DNA of 55,922 nt from Polyangiaceae bacterium (GCA_025936045.1 JAICUB010000042.1:1-55922); one strand, 5' to 3'; counted from the stretch's first letter, positions 42,499 to 51,864 are shown. Numbers and translations are program-made. Notes: generated from the letters alone by a model not told the origin.

Positions 42499-43473
42499 AT
42501 GTTTCGACACACGCTCCTCGCCTTGGTTTTCCTCGGTCTCTCGGCCTCGACGGCGCCCGCAATCGCGTCCGGCAAGGGCACGTTGCAAACGCACGTCGTG
42601 CAAAAGGGCCAGCGGCTCGGCTCGATCGCGAAGCGCTACAACGTGACGGTCGAGGCGATCGCTTATGCGAACGGCATTCGCGAGCACGCCCCGATCAAGC
42701 CGGGGCAACGGCTCGTGATCCCGGATCGCAGCGACAAAGACGGCAGCGAAGCGCGCGCGGAGAACCCGAACCTCGGTGACGCACCCGATCCCCACGCCAC
42801 GCGCCGCGCGTCACTCGAGCGACCGAGCAACGGCCGCCGCCGCTCGGGCCCGGCCTGGCAGGAGTACGCGCACGCTCCCAAGCGCAAGAATTGGGTGGAG
42901 ATCTCGAACTACAATTCGAAGTGGCGCGGCCTCGTGCTCGACTCGAAGGGCAAGATCCGCCCGACCGCGCGCCAGGCGATCGCGGAGCTCCTCGCCGCGA
43001 CCGGCGATCATCCGGGCCCGCCGGATCGCTTGCTGCGGCTCATCGTCGACGTGAGCAACACGTTCGGCGGCCGGCCGATCCACGTCGTCAGCGGCTATCG
43101 CACGACGTCGTTCTTCCGTGATTCGCGGCACAAAACCAGCCAAGCCGTCGATTTCGCGATCGTGGGCGTGCCGAACGCCGTCGCGCGCGACTACCTGCTC
43201 ACGCTCGACAGCGTCGGCGTCGGCTTCTATCCGAACTCCACCTTCTTGCACCTCGACGTGCGGCCGCGCTCGACCCGCTGGGTCGACTACGCCGGTCCCG
43301 GCGAGGCCCCGCGCAAGTCACCGCACGGCGCGCCGCCGCAGACGCCCGTCGACTTCGACGAGCTCGCCGAGCAAGCCGCCGAAGGCGCTTCGCAGCCTTC
43401 CCCGCCGCCGCGCGACGCAAGCGCGGAGTCCGCGCCCGCTCCGAGCGAAACCTCACCCTCCCCGCAGCCGTGA
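42499..43473 (+). CDS. LysM plus M15/DUF882-type peptidoglycan hydrolase
   Basis: 324 aa. Signal peptide (APAIASG), LysM (HVVQKGQRLGSIAKRYNVTV, PIKPGQRLVIP), a linker of about 70 residues, and a DUF882/peptidase M15-like domain: VSGYRTTSFFRDS, RHKTSQAVDFAI with His and Asp, and LHLDVRP with the second His, the zinc-binding set of YcbK/MepK-type endopeptidases that cut peptide cross-links. A Pro/Ser/Ala-rich tail follows. ATG 42499; TATGCC at 42482-42487 may be a -10 box. Downstream are an MFS transporter and a pseudokinase gene, 10 and 1 bases apart, so possibly one operon. Confidence 0.87.
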   Translation: MFRHTLLALVFLGLSASTAPAIASGKGTLQTHVVQKGQRLGSIAKRYNVTVEAIAYANGIREHAPIKPGQRLVIPDRSDKDGSEARAENPNLGDAPDPHATRRASLERPSNGRRRSGPAWQEYAHAPKRKNWVEISNYNSKWRGLVLDSKGKIRPTARQAIAELLAATGDHPGPPDRLLRLIVDVSNTFGGRPIHVVSGYRTTSFFRDSRHKTSQAVDFAIVGVPNAVARDYLLTLDSVGVGFYPNSTFLHLDVRPRSTRWVDYAGPGEAPRKSPHGAPPQTPVDFDELAEQAAEGASQPSPPPRDASAESAPAPSETSPSPQP

Positions 43474-43483
43474 GCACCCGACC

Positions 43484-44728
43484 GTGAGCGGCGAAGCGGC
43501 GCTGTCGCACACCGCCGCGCTTCGCTACCCTGATTTTCGGCGCTTCCAGCTCGCGCGCTTGGCCGCGCTGGTGGCGACGCAGATGCAGGGCGTCGCGATC
43601 GGCTGGGTGGTGTACGCGCTCACGGGCCGGGCCCTGTCGCTCGGCTTCGTCGGGCTCGCGCAATTTCTCCCGGCCGTCGTGCTGTTCCCGCTCACGGGGC
43701 ACGCCGCCGACCGCTTCGATCGTCGTCACGTGCTCGCCGCTTGCTACGGCGCGGAAGCGGTCGGCAGCGCGGTCCTCTACGGACTGTCGGTGCGGAGCGC
43801 GGTGTCCGTCACGGCCATTTACGCCGTGCTCGCCGTGATCGGCGGGGCGCGCGCGTTCGCGGGGCCGGCGGACAGCGCGCTCGTGCCGAACCTGGTCGAG
43901 CGCAAAGACATCCCGAGCGCGATCGGCTGGGGCTCCTCGACGTTTCAGCTCGCGATCATGGTGGGGCCCGCGCTCGGCGGGCTCTTGCAGGACGCGCGCG
44001 GCGCGCCCTTCGTCTTCATGCTTGCGATGTTGCTCGAGATCCTGGGCGTCGTCTGCCTCTTCATGATCGGTACGCGGAGCCGCGGGGACACGGGCGGCTC
44101 GGTGTCGTTCAAGACGGTCGCCGCGGGGCTATCCTACGTCTGGCGTAAGAAAGTGCTGCTGGGCGCCATTTCGCTCGACCTGTTCGCGGTGCTGCTCGGC
44201 GGCGCGGTCGCGCTGATGCCGATCTTCGCGCGCGACGTGCTGCACGCAGGACCCGCGGGCCTCGGCCTCTTGCGAAGCGCGCCCGCGGTGGGTTCCGCCG
44301 TGACCGCGCTCGCGCTCGCCTTCCGCCCGGTCGGAGGTCGCACGGGCAAGACGATGTTCGGCTGCGTCTTCCTGTTCGGCGTCGCCACCATCGTTTTCGC
44401 GCTTTCGAAAAACCTCCAGCTCTCCGCGGCCGCGCTCGCCGTCGCGGGCGCCGTCGATATGGTGAGCGTCTACATCCGCCACACGCTCGTGCAGCTCGAG
44501 ACGCCGGACGCCATGCGCGGTCGCGTCTCCGCCGTGAATCTCCTGTTCATCGGCGCCTCGAACGAGCTCGGGGAGTTCGAGTCCGGGCTCACGGCAGCGC
44601 TGCTCGGCGCCGTCCCGGCCGCGCTGCTCGGCGGCATCGGCACCTGTGCCGTCGTGGTCGTGTGGATGATCCTTTTTCCCGATCTGAGGCGCGCCGATCG
44701 CCTCGATCACATTCGAGTCGAGGAGTGA
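43484..44728 (+). CDS. MFS transporter (EntS-like)
   Basis: 414 aa, 12 membrane segments. FRRFQLARLAALVATQMQGVAIGWVVYALTG opening, AADRFDRRHV loop between helices 2 and 3, NLVERKDIPSAIGWGSSTFQLAIMVGPALGGLL, and FARDVLHAGPAGLGLLRSAPAVGS in the second half match the MFS_3/EntS group of drug or siderophore exporters. GTG 43484 starts 10 bases after the upstream stop. It ends one base before the pseudokinase start. Cargo unknown. Confidence 0.85.
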   Translation: MSGEAALSHTAALRYPDFRRFQLARLAALVATQMQGVAIGWVVYALTGRALSLGFVGLAQFLPAVVLFPLTGHAADRFDRRHVLAACYGAEAVGSAVLYGLSVRSAVSVTAIYAVLAVIGGARAFAGPADSALVPNLVERKDIPSAIGWGSSTFQLAIMVGPALGGLLQDARGAPFVFMLAMLLEILGVVCLFMIGTRSRGDTGGSVSFKTVAAGLSYVWRKKVLLGAISLDLFAVLLGGAVALMPIFARDVLHAGPAGLGLLRSAPAVGSAVTALALAFRPVGGRTGKTMFGCVFLFGVATIVFALSKNLQLSAAALAVAGAVDMVSVYIRHTLVQLETPDAMRGRVSAVNLLFIGASNELGEFESGLTAALLGAVPAALLGGIGTCAVVVVWMILFPDLRRADRLDHIRVEE

Positions 44729-44729
44729 C

Positions 44730-45941
44730 GTGACGCCACCCCTGCTCTCGGCCGGTACCCTGTTCGCTTCGCGCTGGCTCGTCGGCGGCCTGCTCGGCCG
44801 CAGCGAGGGCGCCGAGGTCTACGAGGCGGAAGAGGCAAGCCAGCGCCGCTTCGCCGCCCTGAAAATCCTCGACTCTGCGCTCGCGATCGAACCGGCGTTC
44901 GGCCAGTACTCGCGGGTCATGCGCGAGCTCTCGGAGCTGCCGGGGGACGGGCTCGCGCGCGCGTACGACGTCGGCGTCGAGCGCACGCTCGCGCGTCCCT
45001 ACGTCGCGAGCGAGCGCATCACGTTCCCGACCCTCTCACGCTACGTGAGCGAGCGCGGGCCGTTGCCGCTCCGCGTGCTCGCGCCGGCACTCGCGACACT
45101 CGGAGCCGCGCTCGACGCGGCACACGCCGCCGGCATCGTGCACGGCGGGCTCAAGCCGCAAAACGTCTTCGTCTCGTTCGACGAGCCGCGCTGGGCGCGC
45201 ATCACCGATTTCGCGCTCGGCCGCTTGCGAGCCGCCGCGGGCCGCGGCCCTTCCGCGTTGCTCGGCTGGAGCGCTCCCGAAGCGGCCATGGGCGCGTGCA
45301 CGCCCGCGAGCGATCGCTACGCCCTCGCGCTCGTCTGCTTCTTCGCGGCGACGGGCATCCCCTGGCACAACGCGCTCCACGGCGTCGCCGAGGCCGAGGG
45401 TTCCCAGTCCCGCAAGCGTGTGGCCTCCGAGCGCGCCAAGAGCCAGGGGGGCGAGCTCGACCCGATCTTCGACGCCTGGTTCGACACGGCGCTCGCGCAC
45501 GAGCCGAACGCGCGTTTCGCCTCCGCGAGCGAGATGGCGCGTGCCTTCCTCGACCTGTTCACCCGCGCGCCCACCGCCGAGATGCCCGCCCGCTCGCTCC
45601 CGATTCCCCTCTCGGGGACGTTGCCGCTCCACGGCGTCAATTCGCCGCTCGCAGCGGCCGCTGCTTCCGGCGACATTCTCACGGCGACGCTGCCGTTACC
45701 GGCGTCGAACCGGAGCTCGCGCCCACCCGTGAACCCGAGCTCCGCTCCGCCGGCGAACCCGGGCGCTTCGTACGTGAGCTCGGTGCCGCCGCTGCCGCCG
45801 CTGCCGCCGCTCTCGAGCACGCCGCCCGCGTCGACGCTCCCGCCCGTACCGAAATCGGTCGTCCCGCGCTGGTTCTGGTTCGCGTGCGCGGCGAGCGCCG
45901 TCGTCGCCATCCTCGCGATCCTCTGGCTCAGCCGCCAATAA
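44730..45941 (+). CDS. Transmembrane pseudokinase
   Basis: 403 aa kinase homologue. Lysine is kept (AALKILD, K45) but the catalytic loop is HGGLKPQN (138-145; Arg and the catalytic Asp both Gly), DFA replaces DFG (160-162) and the glycine loop is degraded (LLGRSEGAEVYEA). The APE-like WSAPEAAMG and the alphaF segment SDRYALALVCFFAATG are retained. It may bind nucleotide but is unlikely to transfer phosphate. Ends with a Pro-rich stretch (PPLPPLPPLSSTPP) and a single C-terminal membrane segment with only a few residues beyond it. GTG 44730 lies one base after the MFS stop, so the two are co-translated and it may regulate that transporter. Confidence 0.85.
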   Translation: MTPPLLSAGTLFASRWLVGGLLGRSEGAEVYEAEEASQRRFAALKILDSALAIEPAFGQYSRVMRELSELPGDGLARAYDVGVERTLARPYVASERITFPTLSRYVSERGPLPLRVLAPALATLGAALDAAHAAGIVHGGLKPQNVFVSFDEPRWARITDFALGRLRAAAGRGPSALLGWSAPEAAMGACTPASDRYALALVCFFAATGIPWHNALHGVAEAEGSQSRKRVASERAKSQGGELDPIFDAWFDTALAHEPNARFASASEMARAFLDLFTRAPTAEMPARSLPIPLSGTLPLHGVNSPLAAAAASGDILTATLPLPASNRSSRPPVNPSSAPPANPGASYVSSVPPLPPLPPLSSTPPASTLPPVPKSVVPRWFWFACAASAVVAILAILWLSRQ

Positions 45942-45982
45942 CACGCGTCACGGGCCGAACGTCGCGCCGGACGCACGGTGCG

Positions 45983-46924
45983 TTAGTGCCAGCGCTCTTT
46001 GAGATACGGCAGCAGCGTGTCGCCGTACGCGTGCAGGTGATCGCAGTGCGCGCGCTCGTCGTCACCGGCGAAGCCCATGACGTGGAAGTTGCCGGCGTCG
46101 CCGCGCGAGCGTGGGATCATGCCGGGGCGCGGCGGCGGCGCGTTCACGGGCAGGCGCTGCACGTTCTCCTGCGCGAGCAAAAAATCCGTCGTCTGCGTCG
46201 TGCTCGCGTACGTCGTCATGATCGACGAGTGCGTGATGGCGAAGAGCCGTTTGCCCGCGACCGCCTCGTCGGCGAAGGTCACGAACGGCGCAATCTGCTC
46301 GACGGCGATACGATGCTCGAACGCGCCGCCCGGCTCGAAGTCGGCGTGCAGGCCGTCGGCGAGCAGCACCGCGTCGACGCGCGCCGCGTCCTTCTCGTGG
46401 TCGAGGATGCGGAAGACGGCGCCGTAGCCCGCGCTCCACGCGGAGAGCGCGATGCGGCCGATGTCGTCGACCGCCGTGGGACACAGCTCGTGGAGCGCCA
46501 TGCGCGTGCGCTGCAGCATGGCGTCGAAGCTGCCCGGATAGCGGAACGCTTCGTCGTAGCGGCCGGAGCCGATACCGAGATTGAGAATCACGAACGCGGC
46601 GTCGATGTCCGAACGCTCGAACGCCGGCTCGAGCGAGCTCGGCGCGCCGTGAAAGTGCACGACCAGATCGAACTTGTGCGAGACCGTACGGCAGCCGTTC
46701 GGCAACGCGATGACGCGGCCGCCCACCGTGACGAGGCGTTTTGGCGTGTCGAGCTTGGGATCGAATGCCGCAACCTTGGGCTCGAGCTCGATGCCGATCG
46801 CCTGGTCGATCTCGGCGATGGCCGACTTCGTCATGCCGGCTGCGAGCGGGACCGTCGGGGCTTCCTTCGTGGGGCCACTCACGGCGGTGACGAGGCCAAG
46901 CACGAGGGAAGGAATCAACCGCAT
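45983..46924 (-). CDS. Alpha/beta-hydrolase-like secreted protein
   Basis: 313 aa. Signal peptide (IPSLVLGLVTAVSG), then FDLVVHFHGAPSS (oxyanion-hole-like HG), a central IALSAWSAGYGAVFRIL carrying the nucleophile elbow S-A-W-S-A-G-Y-G, AVLLADGLHADF with the acidic position, and a late HCDHLHAYGDTLLPYL with His candidates. The catalytic triad seems complete, which would make it an esterase or depolymerase, but the substrate cannot be told. Start ATG 46924 sits inside a direct repeat (46917-46948). Single gene, convergent with the pseudokinase. Confidence 0.68.
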   Translation of the reverse strand: MRLIPSLVLGLVTAVSGPTKEAPTVPLAAGMTKSAIAEIDQAIGIELEPKVAAFDPKLDTPKRLVTVGGRVIALPNGCRTVSHKFDLVVHFHGAPSSLEPAFERSDIDAAFVILNLGIGSGRYDEAFRYPGSFDAMLQRTRMALHELCPTAVDDIGRIALSAWSAGYGAVFRILDHEKDAARVDAVLLADGLHADFEPGGAFEHRIAVEQIAPFVTFADEAVAGKRLFAITHSSIMTTYASTTQTTDFLLAQENVQRLPVNAPPPRPGMIPRSRGDAGNFHVMGFAGDDERAHCDHLHAYGDTLLPYLKERWH

Positions 46925-46948
46925 CGGTTATTGAGAACTAACCGCATC
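46917..46948. repeat. Direct repeat flanking an inverted repeat at a start codon
   Basis: AACCGCATC occurs at 46917-46925 and 46940-46948 (23 bases apart). Between them CGGTTA (46925-46930) and TAACCG (46939-46944) form an inverted repeat. The first copy overlaps the start codon of the hydrolase gene, so a bound protein could block its expression. Confidence 0.35.
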
Positions 46949-47038
46949 ACGGCGACGCGTCCATCACAAAGCGACATCGCACCCTGCGCTTGTTGCGTGC
47001 ACACGAGCACTCAGGTTGTAGGATTCCGTCCAACAAAA

Positions 47039-48457
47039 ATGCAGCGACGAGATGCGTTCATCGCGGGCAAGCGGCGACAAAGCGGCACGATCGACGTGAT
47101 TTCGAATCCGTTCGACGGAACGCCGGTGACCGAAGTCGTACAAGCGGCGCCGGAGGACGTCGATGTCGCACTCACGCACGCACATGCGTCGCGACGCGCC
47201 GCGCGCGACGTACCCGCGCATGCACGCGCGGCGCTCTGCGAGAAGCTCGTCGCGCGCCTGCGCGAACGGCGCGACGAGCTCGCGAACGTGATCGTCGCGG
47301 AGAGCGGCAAGCCGTTGCGCTACGCGCGCGCCGAAGTCGACCGCGCGTTCGTGACCTTCACGCTCGCAGCCGGCGTCGCTCGCTCGCTCGGCGGCGAGCT
47401 GATGCCGGCCGACGTTTCGGCCCGCGGCGTCGGCAAGCTGCTCGCGTACAAGCGCGTTCCGCGCGGCGTGGTCGCCGCCATCTCGCCCTTCAACTTCCCG
47501 TTGAACCTCGCCGCCCACAAGCTCGCGCCCGCGCTCGCCGTGGGCGCGCCGATCGTGCTCAAGCCCCCGCACCAGGCGCCGAGCGCCGCGCTCATCGTCG
47601 CCGAGATCTTGTATGAGCTCGGCGTGCCGGAAGGCTCCGTCAGCGCGCTGCACGCGCGCCCCGAAGTCGCGGAGCTGCTCGCGAAGGATCCGCGCGTCGC
47701 CGTGCTCTCGTTCACGGGCAGCGATCACGTCGGGTTCCACTTGAAGGGGCTCGATCCGAGGAAACACGTGCTGCTCGAGCTCGGCGGCAACGCGCCCGCG
47801 ATCATCGACCAAGGCGTGAACCTCGAACGCATCATGCCGAGTCTCGTCGACGCCTGTTTCGGCAGCGCGGGACAGGTGTGCATCAAAGCGCAGCGCCTCT
47901 ACGTGCACCGCTCGCACTACGAGGACTTCGTCGCGCGCTTCGTCGCCGCGACGCGCGCGCTCAAGGTCGGCGATCCGAAGGATCCGGACACCGTCGTCGG
48001 GCCGTTGATCGAAGCGCGCCACGTCGAACGCGTGCTCGCTCTCGTGCGCGAGGCCGCCGCAGCCGGCGCGCGCGTGCTCACGGGCGGCCAAGCGGCCGGG
48101 CAAGTCGTCGAACCGAGCGTCCTCGTCGATGCGCGCCCCGATTTGCCCGTGTGCACCGGGGAAGTGTTCGGCCCCGTCACGACGATCGAGCCGTTCGACG
48201 CGTTCGCCGACGCGGTCGGGCGCGCGAACGCCACGCGTTTCGGCCTGCAGGCGAGCGTCTACACGGAAAACGTCGGCCGGGCCCTCGCGGCGTTCGAAGA
48301 GCTCGAGTATGGCGGCGTGATCGTCAACGAGCCCCCGACCTTCCGCATCGACCACTTCCCCTACGGCGGCACCAAGGATTCCGGCTCCGGACGCGAAGGC
48401 GTCCGCTTCGCCGCCGAGGAATTCACCGAAACGCGCGTGCTCGTGCTCGGCGCCTGA
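47039..48457 (+). CDS. Aldehyde dehydrogenase (NAD(P)-dependent)
   Basis: 472 aa. Key residues in place: Asn152 (ISPFNFP), FTGSDHVG NAD region (225-232), Glu247 (LELGGN) and catalytic Cys281 (GSAGQVCIKAQR). The APPFNFPLNL and PLRYARAEVDRAF phrases point to the succinate-semialdehyde/lactaldehyde-type group. Oxidises an aldehyde to the acid; substrate not determined. ATG 47039, no clear ribosome-binding site. The release factor 3 gene starts 8 bases after its stop; co-transcription is likely but functional link is not obvious. Confidence 0.88.
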   Translation: MQRRDAFIAGKRRQSGTIDVISNPFDGTPVTEVVQAAPEDVDVALTHAHASRRAARDVPAHARAALCEKLVARLRERRDELANVIVAESGKPLRYARAEVDRAFVTFTLAAGVARSLGGELMPADVSARGVGKLLAYKRVPRGVVAAISPFNFPLNLAAHKLAPALAVGAPIVLKPPHQAPSAALIVAEILYELGVPEGSVSALHARPEVAELLAKDPRVAVLSFTGSDHVGFHLKGLDPRKHVLLELGGNAPAIIDQGVNLERIMPSLVDACFGSAGQVCIKAQRLYVHRSHYEDFVARFVAATRALKVGDPKDPDTVVGPLIEARHVERVLALVREAAAAGARVLTGGQAAGQVVEPSVLVDARPDLPVCTGEVFGPVTTIEPFDAFADAVGRANATRFGLQASVYTENVGRALAAFEELEYGGVIVNEPPTFRIDHFPYGGTKDSGSGREGVRFAAEEFTETRVLVLGA

Positions 48458-48465
48458 ACTCTCCG

Positions 48466-50055
48466 ATGACCCTGCCCCTCGAACAAGAAATCGCGCGCCG
48501 CCGCACGTTCGCGATCATCTCGCATCCCGACGCCGGAAAAACCACGCTCACGGAGAAGCTCCTGCTCTTCGGCGGCGCCATCCAGCTCGCCGGTGCCGTC
48601 AAAGCCCGCGGGGAGCAACGGCGCGCGCGTTCGGACTGGATGAAGGTCGAACGTGAGCGCGGCATCTCCGTCACGGCGAGCGCGATGACCTTCGAATACG
48701 AGGGTCACATCCTGAACCTGCTCGACACCCCGGGCCACCAGGACTTCAGCGAGGACACGTACCGCACGCTCACGGCGGTCGATTCCGCCGTGATGGTGCT
48801 CGACGCGGCGCGCGGCATCGAAACGCAGACGAAGAAGCTCTTCGAAGTGTGCCGCCTGCGCAACATCCCGATCATCACGTTCGTCAACAAGCTCGATCGC
48901 GAGGGGCGCGAGCCGTTCGAGCTGATGGACGAAGTCGAGCGCGATCTCGCGCTTTCGGTCACGCCGCTGAGCTGGCCCATCGGCATGGGCCGAACTTTTC
49001 TGGGCTGCTACGACCTCGCGCACGATCGCCTGCTCTTGAGTGAGCGCTCACGCGAACGCCTCGCCGAAGAGGGCATCGAGTGCAAAGGGCTCGCCGACCC
49101 GAAGCTCGACGAGCTCTTGCCCGAAAACGCCGTCAAAACCCTGCGTGAAGAGGTCGAGATGGCGCGCGCGCTCTGCCCCGCGTTCGATCTCGCCGAGTAC
49201 CGCGCGGGGCACCAGACGCCCATGTTCTTCGGCAGCGCCATCACGAGCTTCGGTGTGCGCGAGCTCTTGCGCGGCCTTTGCGAGCTCGCGCCCGGCCCCG
49301 GCGCGCGCCGCACGCGCGATCGCGAAGTCAAACCCACCGAAGAGCAGGTGAGCGGCTTCGTCTTCAAGGTGCAAGCCAACATGGACCCGAAGCACCGCGA
49401 TCGCGTCGCGTTCGTGCGCCTCTGCTCCGGTCATTTCCGCCGCGGCATGAAGCTCTCGCACGTGCGCAGCGGCGAAAAGCTCACCGTGCACAACCCCGTG
49501 CTCTTCCTCGCGCAGGATCGCGAGCTCGCGGACGAAGCATATGCGGGCGACGTCATCGGCATCCCGAACCACGGCAAGCTCGGTATCGGGGACGCACTCA
49601 CCGAGGGCGAAAACCTCGCGTTCATCGGCATTCCGAGCTTCGCCCCCGAGCTTCTGGAGCGCGTGCGCCCGCTCGATCCGCTGCGCGCCAAACACCTCGG
49701 CCGCGCGCTCGAGCAGCTCGCCGAAGAAGGCGCCGCGCGCGTCTTCCGCCCGCGCCTCGGCACGAGCCACATCGTCGGCGTCGTCGGCGCCCTCCAATTC
49801 GACGTCCTCGCCGATCGCATCAAGAACGAATACGACCTGCCGGTCGTCTTCGAGAGCGCCGGGCTCTACACCGCGCGCTGGGTCGAAAGCGACACCGGAC
49901 CGGAGCTCGCTCGCTTCGCTCGCGAGAACGAAGCGTACGTCGCCGACGACCACCAGGGCGCCCTCGTCTTCCTCGCGCGCAACGCGTGGCACCTCGAAAC
50001 CACCGAAAAAGAGTGGCCCAAAGTCCGCTTCCTCAAAACGCGCGAGTACTCCTGA
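48466..50055 (+). CDS. prfC: Peptide chain release factor 3
   Basis: 529 aa, the normal RF3 length. Translational GTPase that recycles RF1/RF2 from the ribosome after termination. G1 HPDAGKTT (20-27), G2 in ERERGISVTASAM, G3 DTPGHQDFSEDTYRTL (the RF3-specific form), G4 NKLDREGR; domain II with VFKVQANMDPKHRDRVAFVRLCSG; and the C-terminal domain GALQFDVLADRIKNEYDLPV typical of RF3. ATG 48466 gives the family N-terminus. Complete, no unusual features. Confidence 0.96.
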   Translation: MTLPLEQEIARRRTFAIISHPDAGKTTLTEKLLLFGGAIQLAGAVKARGEQRRARSDWMKVERERGISVTASAMTFEYEGHILNLLDTPGHQDFSEDTYRTLTAVDSAVMVLDAARGIETQTKKLFEVCRLRNIPIITFVNKLDREGREPFELMDEVERDLALSVTPLSWPIGMGRTFLGCYDLAHDRLLLSERSRERLAEEGIECKGLADPKLDELLPENAVKTLREEVEMARALCPAFDLAEYRAGHQTPMFFGSAITSFGVRELLRGLCELAPGPGARRTRDREVKPTEEQVSGFVFKVQANMDPKHRDRVAFVRLCSGHFRRGMKLSHVRSGEKLTVHNPVLFLAQDRELADEAYAGDVIGIPNHGKLGIGDALTEGENLAFIGIPSFAPELLERVRPLDPLRAKHLGRALEQLAEEGAARVFRPRLGTSHIVGVVGALQFDVLADRIKNEYDLPVVFESAGLYTARWVESDTGPELARFARENEAYVADDHQGALVFLARNAWHLETTEKEWPKVRFLKTREYS

Positions 50056-50337
50056 CGCGCACCGGCCGCGCCCATCGCCGGCACCGCGTCGCGCCGTCTT
50101 CGTAGTGGCTGCCCACCCCTCGAAGCGACGCACCTGCACGCGACGGCCGTGCTCGGCCTCCGACCTGCGCGCGGCCGGCCCTCCCCGATGCTCGCGAACT
50201 CGCATGGGAGGGCATCCCCCGGCTCGGGCCTCACGGTTCGCTTTGTCGTGGCAAGAGCGCTCGGTCGTCCCGTAGCATTCGAGAGGGCCGAGCGGGGACA
50301 AGGGTCGTCGCGCGCCCGCACGAAGGGAAGGGTAGCT

Positions 50338-51864
50338 ATGAAAGCATTTCAATTCATGGGGCTAAGAGGAAAGCTGTGCACGCTCGAACGGTTGCTGCCG
50401 AAGCTCGCGCTGATGTTCGCGGCCGGCTGCGCGCAAGGTTGGGAAAAGCCGGTGCCGGCGACGGACGGGGCGCCGGCGGTGGGCGGCACGAACGTCGGCG
50501 TCGAGCGGGCGGCGCTGAGCACGACGCAAGGCGTGTACGTCGTCGCGCTGGACGCGAGCAGTAACGCCTATTGCGACGGAGTGTCGTACGCGACCGACCA
50601 CGGCGCGGCGCTCCAGGCGTGCATCAACAACGCCAACGCCGACGGCGGCGGCACCGTGCTCGTGCGCGCCGGCACCTACTCGACCGGCAGCTGGCCGCTC
50701 ATTGCGGCGAGCAACGTCACCATCATGGGCGACGGTCACCTCGGGGCGATCCTGAAACCCACGGCCGGGCAGATCATCGGCAATGTAGGCAACAACGTGA
50801 GCATCATCGGGCTCACCTTCGACGGCACCCACGTCACCGAAGGCGCCATCCGTTTCAACGCCGGGTTCGGCTCCGGCGGCAGCAACGTCCGCATCGAGAG
50901 CAACCAGTTCTTGCTCGCAAATACGTCGGCCGTGGGGACCTCGGGCATTTACTCGTACCGCACTTCCACCGCGTTCGACCGCGTAGCGATCCGCGGCAAC
51001 GCGTTCGTATTCTCCGCGGGGGCCGGCGTCGGGGCCACCCCCATCGATCTCGAGAGCTCGTCAGCCGCCATCAACTACGTGCGCATCGAGAACAACGACA
51101 TGTCATTTTCAACCCCGCCCCATAGTCCCTCCTACCCTATCGTCGTGTCGAGCTCGGCTGGGACGAACGTCTGCCTCGGGCTCGTGATCAACGGCAACAC
51201 GGTGCGCTCGACGACCCCCTTCAGCGGCGTCGACATTCTGCTGAGCGGAGTCGCCGACGTCTCGATGAGCGGCAACGTGCTTCAGACTGGCGGTCTCCAA
51301 ATGTTGACCGGCGGGGGAAGTACCCCCTGCCTCGGGACCGTGATCGGCAACGTCTCGCGAGGAACTTTTCAGTCCGCGAGTTGTAGTATTCAGAGCGCCG
51401 GCAATTCCCTCACCTCGTCGACCTTGCCGGGCGGCGTCCCGAACGTCCTCGTGCACGCCTACAGAAGCGGCACTCAGACGTTCACGGTGGGAACCGGTAC
51501 GACCGTGAAGTTCAACGTGGTGGACGTCGACACCGGTGGTAACTACAACGGTTCGACCGGGGTGTTCACCGCGCCCGTCGGCGGTGTTTATCGAGTGAAC
51601 GCGTGCATGCGACTTTCGACCTCGGGCTTCGCAGCGGGCGACTCCAGCATCGCGTCCATCTACACGAGTACCCTTTACTCGCTTCACTACGTGACGTCGG
51701 GAGGCAGCAACAGTTTCAGCAACTGTGTCTCCGATCTGGTCAACGTTGCCTCTGGCGATCCCATTTCGATCAATATGGATGCCACGGGCGCCACGACGAG
51801 CCGCTCGATCTCCGGCACGGGGCGCTACAGCACGTACCTCGCCATCGAGCGCGTCTCGGACTGA
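50338..51864 (+). CDS. Lipoprotein with right-handed beta-helix and C-terminal C1q-like domain
   Basis: 508 aa. N-terminal signal ends with lipobox FAAGC. A pectate-lyase-superfamily beta-helix spans about 65-370: GGGTVLVRAGTYSTGSWPL, SNVTIMGDGHLGAIL, NVSIIGLTFDGTHV, NVRIESNQFLL, VRIENNDMSF. The last 120 residues (385-508) resemble a C1q/TNF-type jelly roll: VKFNVVDVDTGGNYN, GVFTAPVGGVYRVNA, and a closing YSTYLAIERV. Such C1q heads in bacteria occur at the tip of fibres or adhesins. ATG 50338 is supported by AAGGGAAGG 6 bases upstream. The 282 bases before it hold no clear gene. Possible glycan-binding or polysaccharide-cleaving surface protein; catalytic residues not identified. Confidence 0.78.
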   Translation: MKAFQFMGLRGKLCTLERLLPKLALMFAAGCAQGWEKPVPATDGAPAVGGTNVGVERAALSTTQGVYVVALDASSNAYCDGVSYATDHGAALQACINNANADGGGTVLVRAGTYSTGSWPLIAASNVTIMGDGHLGAILKPTAGQIIGNVGNNVSIIGLTFDGTHVTEGAIRFNAGFGSGGSNVRIESNQFLLANTSAVGTSGIYSYRTSTAFDRVAIRGNAFVFSAGAGVGATPIDLESSSAAINYVRIENNDMSFSTPPHSPSYPIVVSSSAGTNVCLGLVINGNTVRSTTPFSGVDILLSGVADVSMSGNVLQTGGLQMLTGGGSTPCLGTVIGNVSRGTFQSASCSIQSAGNSLTSSTLPGGVPNVLVHAYRSGTQTFTVGTGTTVKFNVVDVDTGGNYNGSTGVFTAPVGGVYRVNACMRLSTSGFAAGDSSIASIYTSTLYSLHYVTSGGSNSFSNCVSDLVNVASGDPISINMDATGATTSRSISGTGRYSTYLAIERVSD

